IMG/VR virus record: IMGVR_UViG_3300006919_000392
Span: 1 to 25,458 of that record
Strand: one strand, 5' to 3'
Length of the DNA: 25,458 nucleotides
From: a virus
A program made the position numbers and the translations under genes. Shown here one piece after another: positions 15,984 through 23,326 of this stretch. Below the pieces are notes generated by a model, which did no database searches, was not told the origin of the DNA, and saw only the letters and a program-made list of their open reading frames with translations. The number at the start of each line of letters is the position of its first letter. Positions within the stretch are counted from its first letter, which is position 1.

Positions 15984-17183
15984 ATGTCACAAGTACTCTT
16001 AGAAAGCCGTTGGGACGAGACCAAAGACGCCCTGTTAGAAGGCTTAAAAGGTAATCGCCGCTCAACAATGGGTGTAATCCTTGAAAACACCCGCAAGAGT
16101 CTCTTAAACGAGAACGCTACCGCTGGTAGCACCTCTGCAGGAAACATTGCTACACTTAACCGTGTGATTCTTCCAGTAATCCGTCGTGTTATGCCAACTG
16201 TTATCGCTAACGAACTCGTTGGTGTACAGCCCATGACCGGCCCTGTTGGACAAATCCACACATTACGTGTACGTTATGCTCAGTCTTTGACTGACAATTC
16301 AGCAGCCGCTACTTCTGTAACTGCTGGTGAAGAAGCATTATCACCATTCAAAATTGCACAGGCTTACTCACGTACAGCCCAAGCAACTGCGACTGCAAAC
16401 TCCTATACTGGTGCTGATACAGCAACTTTAGAAGGAAACGGTGGTAAGCAAATCAGTGTGCAAATCTTACGTCAGGCTGTAGAAGCCAAATCACGTAAGT
16501 TGCAAGCACGTTGGACATTTGAAGCCGCTCAGGACGCTCAGTCTCAGCATGGTATCGATGTAGAAGCAGAAATTATGGCTGCTCTTGCACAAGAAATCAC
16601 TGCTGAAATTGACCAAGAGATTCTTTTATCTCTACGTACCTTGGCAGCAACTGAGTTCACATACAACCAGGCAACAGTTTCTGGTACAGCAACATACGTT
16701 GGTGATGAGCATGCCGCTTTAGCAGTTCTTATCAACAGAGTTGCAAACTTAATCGCACAGAGAACACGTAGAGGCGCAGGTAACTGGGCTGTTGTGTCTT
16801 CTGCCGCATTAACTGTACTACAATCTGCTACTACATCAGCATTTGCACGTACAACAGAAGGTACATTTGAAGCACCTACAAACACTAAGTTTGTTGGTAC
16901 ATTAAATGGCTCTATGCGTGTATTCGTTGACTCTTATGCTCCTGACACTCAAGCAGTGTTAGTTGGTTATAAGGGTTCTTCTGAAACTGATGCAGCCGCT
17001 TTCTACTGCCCATATATTCCATTAATGAGCAGTGGTGTTGTACTAGATCCATCAACATTCGAACCAGTCGTATCATTTATGACCAGATACGGTTATGTCG
17101 AATTAACAAACACTGCGTCATCGTTCGGTAACGCGGCTGACTACGTTGGTGAGATCGCAGTTCAAAACTTAACTTTCCAATAA
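15984..17183 (+). CDS. 23: Major capsid protein gp23
   Basis: This is the hexamer-forming head protein. The family hallmark is VIRRVMPTVIANELVGVQPM followed by TGPVGQIHTLRVRY, and the C-terminal VVSFMTRYGYVELTN also fits. The length of 399 residues is short for the family (T4 about 521). The likely gp21 cut is after E43 in LLNE, an L-x-E site just before the Gly/Ser/Thr segment that precedes the conserved core. This gives a propeptide of about 43 residues against 65 in T4. A strong AGGAG ribosome site precedes the ATG and a strong terminator follows the gene, as befits a very highly expressed product. Confidence 0.97.
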   Translation: MSQVLLESRWDETKDALLEGLKGNRRSTMGVILENTRKSLLNENATAGSTSAGNIATLNRVILPVIRRVMPTVIANELVGVQPMTGPVGQIHTLRVRYAQSLTDNSAAATSVTAGEEALSPFKIAQAYSRTAQATATANSYTGADTATLEGNGGKQISVQILRQAVEAKSRKLQARWTFEAAQDAQSQHGIDVEAEIMAALAQEITAEIDQEILLSLRTLAATEFTYNQATVSGTATYVGDEHAALAVLINRVANLIAQRTRRGAGNWAVVSSAALTVLQSATTSAFARTTEGTFEAPTNTKFVGTLNGSMRVFVDSYAPDTQAVLVGYKGSSETDAAAFYCPYIPLMSSGVVLDPSTFEPVVSFMTRYGYVELTNTASSFGNAADYVGEIAVQNLTFQ

Positions 17184-17229
17184 GCCGATTATCGTCTTAC
17201 GAAAGTAACGAGTTAATAACTCACAACCT

Positions 17230-17258
17230 GGGAGAGTCTTTTGACTCTCCCTTTTTTT
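17230..17258 (+). terminator. Strong intrinsic terminator after gp23
   Basis: GGGAGAGTC (17230-17238) pairs perfectly with GACTCTCCC (17243-17251) across a TTTT loop and is followed by seven T residues. It closes the head gene block 47 bases after the capsid stop. Confidence 0.95.
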
Positions 17259-17285
17259 ATGGGCAACCAAATACTCATTAAATAC

Positions 17286-17314
17286 TTGACACAGCCTTAA
17301 ATGAATGTTATTAT
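17286..17314 (+). promoter_or_regulatory. Sigma-70-like promoter after the capsid terminator
   Basis: A perfect TTGACA (17286-17291) and TATTAT (17309-17314, 5/6) are 17 bases apart, 28 bases before the next ATG. This host-type promoter sets the following three genes apart from the late capsid unit and suggests earlier expression. Confidence 0.75.
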
Positions 17315-17342
17315 ATGAACATTAATACTATAAGAGGAAGTT

Positions 17343-18104
17343 ATGGCAAAATATAGAATATTTGGTGGCAGATACGGTGGAGAAGTTGCGATAGGCAAAG
17401 TCTCACACGAATTTGCTGAATATTGGGCTCCTAGAATCGAAGACGAAGGAGATAGTGACTGTATCGAATTTGTCACTAGTGTTGAATGGGACGATGAGCC
17501 TTCAGACACAGAATCGCCTGCAATGACACTAGAAGGAAATAGACCTTGGTATGAACTAGACGATATCGAACATATCAATAGTTACAGTGCTGACGGTGGG
17601 TTTAGAGTCGTAAAAGTCGATGATGATGACAAAGAAGATTGGGATACTGAAGTTGAGATAGAAGGCCATCACCAATTATACGGCAGAGAAGCATACCATG
17701 ATGTAGAGTTTCCTGAACCTACCGAATACATAACTGAAGAAGATATAGAAAACTATGTTCCAGTTATGACTTTTCACAGTTTTGAGAAAGGTCAGTTTGG
17801 TACGTGGGAAGTTGAAATTGATGGAGAGTTTGATCCAGACAAATTTGCTTATAGCATTGTAGAAACAATGGTTGGTGAATTTGTAGATAAAGTATTCTAT
17901 GACAAAAAAGAATTAGAACAAAATTTTGATTGGGCAGACTCAACTGGCAAAGGTTATTATGCTAAAGTTGGTTGGATGAATCCTAAATACCATGACAAAA
18001 GTGAAGTGTACACAGATGAATATCTAGTTGACAACGGCTTTTGGGAAGATTTAGAAGATTCAATTGCTTATGATAAAGAACAAGCAGAGGAAAATAATGA
18101 CTGA
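17343..18104 (+). CDS. Acidic protein of unknown function
   Basis: The 253-residue protein begins MAKYRIFGGRYGGEVAIGKV and is rich in Asp, Glu, Tyr and Trp throughout, with no signal peptide or membrane segment. A repeated style of short beta-prone blocks (for example FEKGQFGTWEVEIDGEFDPD) suggests a soluble beta-rich fold. I do not recognise a named family, though similar openings occur in other marine T4-like phages as far as I remember. A GAGGA ribosome site and a sigma-70-like promoter stand directly upstream, and a terminator separates it from gp23. Expression before the late stage is likely. An acidic early protein could act on host proteins, but nothing in the sequence proves this. Confidence 0.75.
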   Translation: MAKYRIFGGRYGGEVAIGKVSHEFAEYWAPRIEDEGDSDCIEFVTSVEWDDEPSDTESPAMTLEGNRPWYELDDIEHINSYSADGGFRVVKVDDDDKEDWDTEVEIEGHHQLYGREAYHDVEFPEPTEYITEEDIENYVPVMTFHSFEKGQFGTWEVEIDGEFDPDKFAYSIVETMVGEFVDKVFYDKKELEQNFDWADSTGKGYYAKVGWMNPKYHDKSEVYTDEYLVDNGFWEDLEDSIAYDKEQAEENND

Positions 18105-18414
18105 AGAAAACGAAAATAAAACTATAACAGAACCATTAAACATCTTTGCGAACACTGAAACCGGTGAGGTAGGTACAATCGAAGATGCTAAAAAAGTAGA
18201 CGAGACTATTATTCCGAGGCAAAGTCCTCCTGTCGTTTCTGATGAAGAAGCAGAAACATATAAGGGTTTTGAAGAACAATTAACGTCTCGACCTGATGAA
18301 CTTGATTGGGAAACTGAAGCAATCGAAAGATCAACTGAAGCAACCATGACAGAGGGTGAAGAATCTAATTCGGATGAGATTCCACCGGTAAGCGAATACG
18401 AAGATAGACTTTAA
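18097..18414 (+). CDS. Small acidic protein of unknown function
   Basis: I place the start at the ATG at 18097, which has a GAGG ribosome site seven bases upstream and overlaps the previous gene by eight bases; the more upstream in-frame ATG at 18064 lacks one. The 105-residue product begins MTEENENKTITEPLNIFANT, is acidic, rich in Glu, Thr, Pro and Ser, and is probably disordered. It has no recognisable domain. It is coupled on both sides: the stop shares one base with the start of the next gene (TAATG). The three genes therefore form one transcription and translation unit. Confidence 0.65.
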   Translation: MTEENENKTITEPLNIFANTETGEVGTIEDAKKVDETIIPRQSPPVVSDEEAETYKGFEEQLTSRPDELDWETEAIERSTEATMTEGEESNSDEIPPVSEYEDRL

Positions 18415-19121
18415 TGAAAATCCCTGCACAAGAGTGCAACCTAGATAATCCTAATCTTACTATCATTTGGTATCATAACTATTCTGGTGGTAAATTTATG
18501 GTTAATTGTTTGGGATTAAATGACTTAACACTGTTCCCGCACGATAAACTTGCGTTACTTCAAATGGAAGGCAACTTTACTGTAGAAGACAAGTTAGATT
18601 ATTTGTTGGCACAACTTAGTGGCATTAAAAAGGGTGATTTTTGGAATGATCTTAACTTGAGTGATAATCTTTTCTTTGGGTTTGATAAACGACAGTATAT
18701 TGATCCTTGGAGAGGCATACATTATAACTCTTTTGTTAAAGACGTGTCCAATAGTGACTATAGATTCTTTAGAGCATCACATGATATTAGAGAAGTCCTT
18801 GCTATAAAAAAACTTTGGAAAAATGCTAAAATTGTTCTTTTTACGCATCCTCATGCGTATGTAGAAAAACGTGCAAAGAAAGATATTAAAATTAAAGTTT
18901 ACTACGATTCCTTAAAGTACCATGAAGAACACTTAGAAGAACTAAGGAAACTTTCTAATGTCATTTATGAATTTGATGTACGAAGATACGAATCTGAAAC
19001 GGAAACACTAGATTCTGTAAAAGATTTGTATGAAATATTGGATTTGCCAAATTATGACAGAGAAAAACTTGCAACTTATTACAATGCTTGGTATAATAAA
19101 ATCGAAGAAATCAAATTGTAA
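18414..19121 (+). CDS. Sulfotransferase-like P-loop protein (tentative)
   Basis: The start LTIIWYHNYSGGKFMVNCLG (residues about 15-34) has a beta strand followed by SGGKF, placed like the phosphosulfate-binding loop of sulfotransferases. The middle has FFRASHDIREVLAIKKLW and AKIVLFTHPHAYVEKRA, a second strand-helix unit. The end, DSVKDLYEILDLPNYDREKL then ATYYNAWYNKI, resembles the C-terminal helix pattern of sulfotransferases, in which a tyrosine-rich helix follows a short Leu-Asp-Leu turn. The usual GxGxxGKS P-loop is absent. The assignment is by pattern memory only. It is coupled to the acidic gene upstream, and its 3' end overlaps the convergent HNH gene by 11 bases. Confidence 0.5.
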   Translation: MKIPAQECNLDNPNLTIIWYHNYSGGKFMVNCLGLNDLTLFPHDKLALLQMEGNFTVEDKLDYLLAQLSGIKKGDFWNDLNLSDNLFFGFDKRQYIDPWRGIHYNSFVKDVSNSDYRFFRASHDIREVLAIKKLWKNAKIVLFTHPHAYVEKRAKKDIKIKVYYDSLKYHEEHLEELRKLSNVIYEFDVRRYESETETLDSVKDLYEILDLPNYDREKLATYYNAWYNKIEEIKL

Positions 19122-19473
19122 TATCCGAGTCTACAGACAAATCTAGTATTTTTTTATTCCTTCTAATCTTTTTATTATACAATCTGCTACAATTAGCACA
19201 CAGCGTCATTAAGTTGTCTGTTGATTTATCTTTAGTATTTCCGTTTTTATATACAACATCTAACTGAATCAAATCTTCTGGGACAAAACCACAATTATCA
19301 CAGTGTGTGGTTTTATGTTGTAAATGTCTGAAACGTTTATTGTACATAGCCTTAGCACAATCTACACAATATCTATGCCACTTTTGAAAACCGTGTTTGC
19401 TTTTGCCATTGGGTTTCGCCAACGCAAATTTGCATTTTTTACAAAAGGGTCTGTGAGGCTGTGATGTTATCAT
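19111..19473 (-). CDS. HNH-type zinc protein with degenerate active site
   Basis: The 120-residue protein has four CxxC pairs: C11/C14, C36/C39, C58/C61 and C92/C95. The second half, CDNCGFVPEDLIQLDVVYKN then TDNLMTLCANCSRLYN, follows the HNH endonuclease layout. The usual D-H is D72-V73, and the His normally following the last CxxC is S96; N87 is kept. It may therefore be a DNA-binding relic of a free-standing homing endonuclease, or a subfamily using other metal ligands. It is the only minus-strand gene in its neighbourhood and its 3' end overlaps the upstream gene. The start is uncertain: the AGGAG site lies about 21 bases upstream, with a TATAAATA in between. Confidence 0.72.
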   Translation of the reverse strand: MITSQPHRPFCKKCKFALAKPNGKSKHGFQKWHRYCVDCAKAMYNKRFRHLQHKTTHCDNCGFVPEDLIQLDVVYKNGNTKDKSTDNLMTLCANCSRLYNKKIRRNKKILDLSVDSDITI

Positions 19474-19478
19474 ACAAA

Positions 19479-19486
19479 TATTTATA
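19479..19486 (-). promoter_or_regulatory. Perfect TATAAATA before the HNH gene
   Basis: On the minus strand 19486-19479 is the exact T4 late consensus, but it ends only six bases before the HNH ATG. If active it would give an almost leaderless message and exclude the AGGAG site upstream. It could be a chance match in AT-rich DNA. Confidence 0.35.
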
Positions 19487-19536
19487 AAAAAGATCTCCTA
19501 AGTGCTTTATTCTGTAAAAATAAATTAGGATAAATG

Positions 19537-19543
19537 CTAAATA
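19537..19543 (+). promoter_or_regulatory. Late-promoter-like CTAAATA before fibre gene 1
   Basis: GCTAAATATA stands 36 bases upstream of the ATG at 19573, followed by an AGGAG ribosome site. The arrangement repeats that of the acidic core gene at 13351. Confidence 0.55.
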
Positions 19544-19572
19544 TATTATTATAATAGGAGAATATTTCCGGC

Positions 19573-21114
19573 ATGGCAGCAGAAAAATTTAACGCACTTA
19601 AGGGCTTTTCAGTCGGAATCCCTGCAATCGATGTCATTGATTCTAATGGTAATATTGTTACCAATGTTGTAGTTCCTAGTGGTAATGTTACTGCAAACAA
19701 AGTCTACGCAAATCACTATTATTATGCGAACGGAACACCTTTTAGTAGCGATCCTGCAGGAACGAATACAGAAGTTCAGTTTAATAATAATGGTGTACTT
19801 GGAGCATCTGCTAACTTTACATTTAACACAACTACACAAACAGTAAGTGTAAGCAACTTTTCAGCCTCAGGAAATTTAGTTAATTTAGGAAACGTAGATA
19901 ATTTACAGATTGATGGCGGCCTAAATGGGTATGTATTACAAACTGACGGTGCAGGTAACTTAAGTTGGACAGCACAAACAGGAAATGGCGGTGGTGGTAA
20001 CGGCGTACCAGGTGGCTCTAATACACAAGTTCAGTTTAATGACGCTGGAGCATTTGGAGGAGACTCTGGATTTATATATGACAAAGATACAAATCTTTTG
20101 TCTGTTGACTACATCGGTGGAGACGGTAGTAATCTTTCTAACATAACATATGCAAACATTACCGGTATCGGTAACATTTCTTCAATTGACTTAGACGGCA
20201 ATGCTCAACATGTTTTGTATGGTAATGGAGTGTTTGCAGAAATTGATACCGGAACAATATCAAACTATGCCAATTATGCAGGCAATGTAACTATTTCGGC
20301 ACAACCAAACATTACAAGTGTTGGCACATTAACATCTTTAAATGTTACAGGAACAACACAAACTGGTAACTTATCAGTAAGCGGAGACATTGGTGCCGAC
20401 GGTCTTATTGTCACGGGACCATCGCAATTTATAGGTAACATAACACTAAACAGTATAGGTACTTTTACTGGGTCCGGACCAGTAAATCTCGCTAGTTCAC
20501 CAAATGTTAATTTAACTTTAGCAAATTTACACATTGATGGTGGCATAAACGGATATGTGCTTTCTACTGATGGCGCCGGAAATTTATCATGGACTGCCGG
20601 AAGCGGCGGTGGTAACGGCGTACCAGGCGGCTCTAACACGCAGATTCAGTTTAATGATTCAGGATCATTTGCTGGTTCTCCGTATATGACATTTAACAAA
20701 TCTGATAACAAGGTCAATTTTGCAGGCGAAGTAACTGCTAACGTTTTTACAATGGGATCAGGGTCATTTGAGTTTAGAACTAGTGAAATTTGTATAGCAA
20801 ACACTACATCAACATCTAACATAGAACTCTGTCAGACGCCCGTAGAAGACCTGGCTGCACTTGATTACGTTATCATAGCAACTGATGAGTTTTCAGGCAA
20901 AAGACAGTACTTAAACATTAATGCGGTGTATTACAATACGGATGTAGTATACAACGAAACCAGTGCTTTGTATATAGGTGGATTAGTAACAGATTATGAT
21001 CTAACATATGTGCCTGGAGACGTGTTTCTTCCAGCCAGAATAGTATTATGGGTCACGCCGGCAACCACTAATCAAATCACGTATAAAATTATGGTTCAAA
21101 GGTACAGAGATTAA
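19573..21114 (+). CDS. Tail-fibre-type structural protein 1
   Basis: The 513-residue protein is rich in Asn, Gly, Thr and Ser, with repeated short beta-strand units typical of trimeric phage fibres. A module of the form PGGSNTQVQFNDAGAFGG occurs three times (near residues 62, 148 and 350), and the unit IDGGLNGYVLQTDGAGNLSW occurs twice (near 113 and 321). The N-terminus MAAEKFNALKGFSVGIPA resembles that of the next gene, so both may attach to the same virion site. The last 100 residues (from EDLAALDYVIIATDEFSG) form a different, more compact domain likely to be the tip or a trimerising end. The ribosome site AGGAG lies 12 bases upstream. The receptor cannot be inferred. Confidence 0.75.
   Translation: MAAEKFNALKGFSVGIPAIDVIDSNGNIVTNVVVPSGNVTANKVYANHYYYANGTPFSSDPAGTNTEVQFNNNGVLGASANFTFNTTTQTVSVSNFSASGNLVNLGNVDNLQIDGGLNGYVLQTDGAGNLSWTAQTGNGGGGNGVPGGSNTQVQFNDAGAFGGDSGFIYDKDTNLLSVDYIGGDGSNLSNITYANITGIGNISSIDLDGNAQHVLYGNGVFAEIDTGTISNYANYAGNVTISAQPNITSVGTLTSLNVTGTTQTGNLSVSGDIGADGLIVTGPSQFIGNITLNSIGTFTGSGPVNLASSPNVNLTLANLHIDGGINGYVLSTDGAGNLSWTAGSGGGNGVPGGSNTQIQFNDSGSFAGSPYMTFNKSDNKVNFAGEVTANVFTMGSGSFEFRTSEICIANTTSTSNIELCQTPVEDLAALDYVIIATDEFSGKRQYLNINAVYYNTDVVYNETSALYIGGLVTDYDLTYVPGDVFLPARIVLWVTPATTNQITYKIMVQRYRD
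19909..20658 (+). repeat. Long direct repeat inside fibre gene 1
   Basis: Segments 19909-20043 and 20533-20658 encode the same module (IDGG-NGYVL-TDGAGNLSWTA, a glycine linker, then GVPGGSNTQ-QFND). They share the exact 20-base run GGTGGTAACGGCGTACCAGG at 19992-20011 and 20608-20627. This points to internal duplication or recombination between fibre modules. Confidence 0.75.
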
Positions 21115-21123
21115 AGAAAAAAA

Positions 21124-21131
21124 TATAAATA
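21124..21131 (+). promoter_or_regulatory. Perfect late promoter TATAAATA before fibre gene 2
   Basis: TATAAATA is the exact T4 late consensus, 25 bases upstream of the ATG at 21156, with a GGAG ribosome site in between. Confidence 0.7.
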
Positions 21132-21155
21132 CATTTATTAACGGAGCAATATCAG

Positions 21156-23324
21156 ATGGCAATTAAACCATTCAATTCAGTAGCAGGATTTTCCGTAGGA
21201 GAAGATCCCGCTAATATTATTTTAGGTAACGGTTATATCACTACAAACGGCGCAACGTTTACAGCAAACATTGCGGCACTTGGAGTATTAACAGACAACC
21301 TATATTACGCAAACGGTCAACCTTGGGACTTACAATTACCGGCAGGCTCAAACAATCAAATTCAATTTAATGATGATGGTTCTTTTGGTGCTAGTGGTAA
21401 TTTAGAATTCGACCCTTCAACAAATATTTTAACAGTTGGTGGCAATGTCGATATCGGATCAAATTATTATTTAGGTAATGGTGCATTATTAGACGGCATC
21501 GACACTTCAGTAATTTCTAATGGTACTTCAAACGTAAGTATACCAACCGTAGACGGTAACATTGAATTAAATGTTGACGGTAATTTAATTGCTAACATAA
21601 CTGCTACAGGTGCCAATATTGATGGTACTTTAGATGTAACAGGTATTGTAACTATTCCAAGTACAACAGGTGCTATTGACATAGCATTGGGTACTCCTAC
21701 TCAAGGTAATTTAACAAGTAATGCATTAACACTAACTACAGCGTCATCTGTTTCTAATTCTATTGCCCAATTAAATGAAGTATTAGGAAAATTAGTTCCT
21801 CCTTCACCAAGTGATTTCCCAGGCGGAACAACTTTAGCAATAGATTCATTGTCATCTTATCGTATGGCAAATGGTTTTACGCAACCAGACAATACATCAG
21901 GAGGAAGCGCCGCAGTTCCAGCAGGGACTACGGTTTCATCTGTAAGACGTTCTGCATCCTACACAACAAATGCAGTTGCAAATGTTGGTCCTGGTGATTC
22001 AGGTACCATAACATGCTACCTAAATGGTGCAGATGCAGGTAGCGTGACATTAACATCTGCACTCACTGGTAACGGAACATACGGCAACTTAATTATTAGC
22101 AACAACGTAGATTACTCAGTTATTGATGCAAACGTAGCCGCAGGTTTTTGGTCAGTGTTTACAGCAGACCTATCAGGCTCTGTATCAGATGGTTGGAACG
22201 AAGTCTATATTGCTGATTCTGCAACTAGCAACACAAATACTCCTCTTTGGTACTACGACTCAAGTAATCCAGGTACCCCACAGTTTACATCAGTAACGTT
22301 TACAGCACCTGCGGTTCCAAGTTATACATATACTTCAACTGTACCTCACTACAACAATACTAACATTTTTGATGCACAGTTTGATGTCAATAGATTATCA
22401 GGTAACATGTATCCAACAAGTGATACGTTTATTACTGGTTCAGGAGCAGGAGCATTTGGAGCCCCAGCAAGCAGAACATATGCACAAGCATCTATTGCAA
22501 CGCCACTACAGCAAAACTTATATGTAAGTTCAGGCAACGCAACAGTTAGTACAACATCACAAATTATTTCTGGGTTTGGTTCTAGTACTACAGGCCCATC
22601 AGTAACAGCATTTAACTCTTACACTTCAGGTGTGCAAGCATTATCACCTGGAGCAACAGTTCTTTATAAAACAGGGACTACTTCAAGTTCTAGCAGAATT
22701 GAAGAAGCAAACGTCTATATTGGATCATCTATCGGTTCAGGAACAGGATTAGCATCAAGGATTGTAAACCCGGGTTCAACCGATACTCCTAGTTTCAGTG
22801 CAGGAGCATCTTTATTTGATAGTCAAAATGGACCGCTTCAAACTTATGATGCAACAGTAGTTGCAGATGTGTTAAAAAATGACACAACAGATTATTCAAC
22901 TGGATATTTACCAGTTGGTCCTGACTTGAGCGGACAAGACGCAAGTCAGTATTTTACATTTAGAGTAGTAAGAACATCAGTATCAAAATTCGATGTTAAA
23001 TGGTCAGGCACATTAGCAGGTTTATGGGTAGGTTTACCCGGGTCAACAATTGATTCTACATCAGGATTAAATGGTTGGCTAGATATGTCAACTGCATATG
23101 CAGGAGCAGGTGTTCCCGGATCAGGTGTCGGAGGAAACGGATCAGACGGATGTGCTTTAGGAGGAACAGCGCCATTAAACAGTAGCCAAACTAATAAATC
23201 AGTTACAGCAACATTTGGTACAGTGAGTTCATCTAGCACAGCAACGAATGAAATCTATGTTCGTATTAAACTAACATCAGGACAAACTATATCAGCACTA
23301 TCATTAGAGGCGGCGAGTAATTAA
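21156..23324 (+). CDS. Tail-fibre-type structural protein 2
   Basis: The 722-residue protein opens MAIKPFNSVAGFSVGEDPAN, similar to fibre protein 1, and carries one copy of the shared module PAGSNNQIQFNDDGSFGASG. Residues about 215-600 are a distinct Ser/Thr/Gly-rich beta region containing YTYTSTVPHYNNTNIFDAQF. The final 110 residues hold WVGLPGSTIDSTSGLNGWLD then AYAGAGVPGSGVGGNGSDGC, a tip-type domain that I remember from other marine T4-like phages. It has its own late promoter and ribosome site. A host-recognition or decoration role is likely. The module sharing with its neighbours suggests evolution by domain swapping. Confidence 0.72.
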   Translation: MAIKPFNSVAGFSVGEDPANIILGNGYITTNGATFTANIAALGVLTDNLYYANGQPWDLQLPAGSNNQIQFNDDGSFGASGNLEFDPSTNILTVGGNVDIGSNYYLGNGALLDGIDTSVISNGTSNVSIPTVDGNIELNVDGNLIANITATGANIDGTLDVTGIVTIPSTTGAIDIALGTPTQGNLTSNALTLTTASSVSNSIAQLNEVLGKLVPPSPSDFPGGTTLAIDSLSSYRMANGFTQPDNTSGGSAAVPAGTTVSSVRRSASYTTNAVANVGPGDSGTITCYLNGADAGSVTLTSALTGNGTYGNLIISNNVDYSVIDANVAAGFWSVFTADLSGSVSDGWNEVYIADSATSNTNTPLWYYDSSNPGTPQFTSVTFTAPAVPSYTYTSTVPHYNNTNIFDAQFDVNRLSGNMYPTSDTFITGSGAGAFGAPASRTYAQASIATPLQQNLYVSSGNATVSTTSQIISGFGSSTTGPSVTAFNSYTSGVQALSPGATVLYKTGTTSSSSRIEEANVYIGSSIGSGTGLASRIVNPGSTDTPSFSAGASLFDSQNGPLQTYDATVVADVLKNDTTDYSTGYLPVGPDLSGQDASQYFTFRVVRTSVSKFDVKWSGTLAGLWVGLPGSTIDSTSGLNGWLDMSTAYAGAGVPGSGVGGNGSDGCALGGTAPLNSSQTNKSVTATFGTVSSSSTATNEIYVRIKLTSGQTISALSLEAASN

Positions 23325-23326
23325 TT

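Noticed and set aside
18064-18096. Upstream ATG for the small acidic gene
   Set aside because: The ATG at 18064 would overlap the previous gene more and lacks a ribosome site, while the ATG at 18097 has GAGG at good spacing.
19573-21114. CRISPR-like repeat array
   Set aside because: The repeats encode protein modules in one frame, vary between copies and have no uniform spacers.
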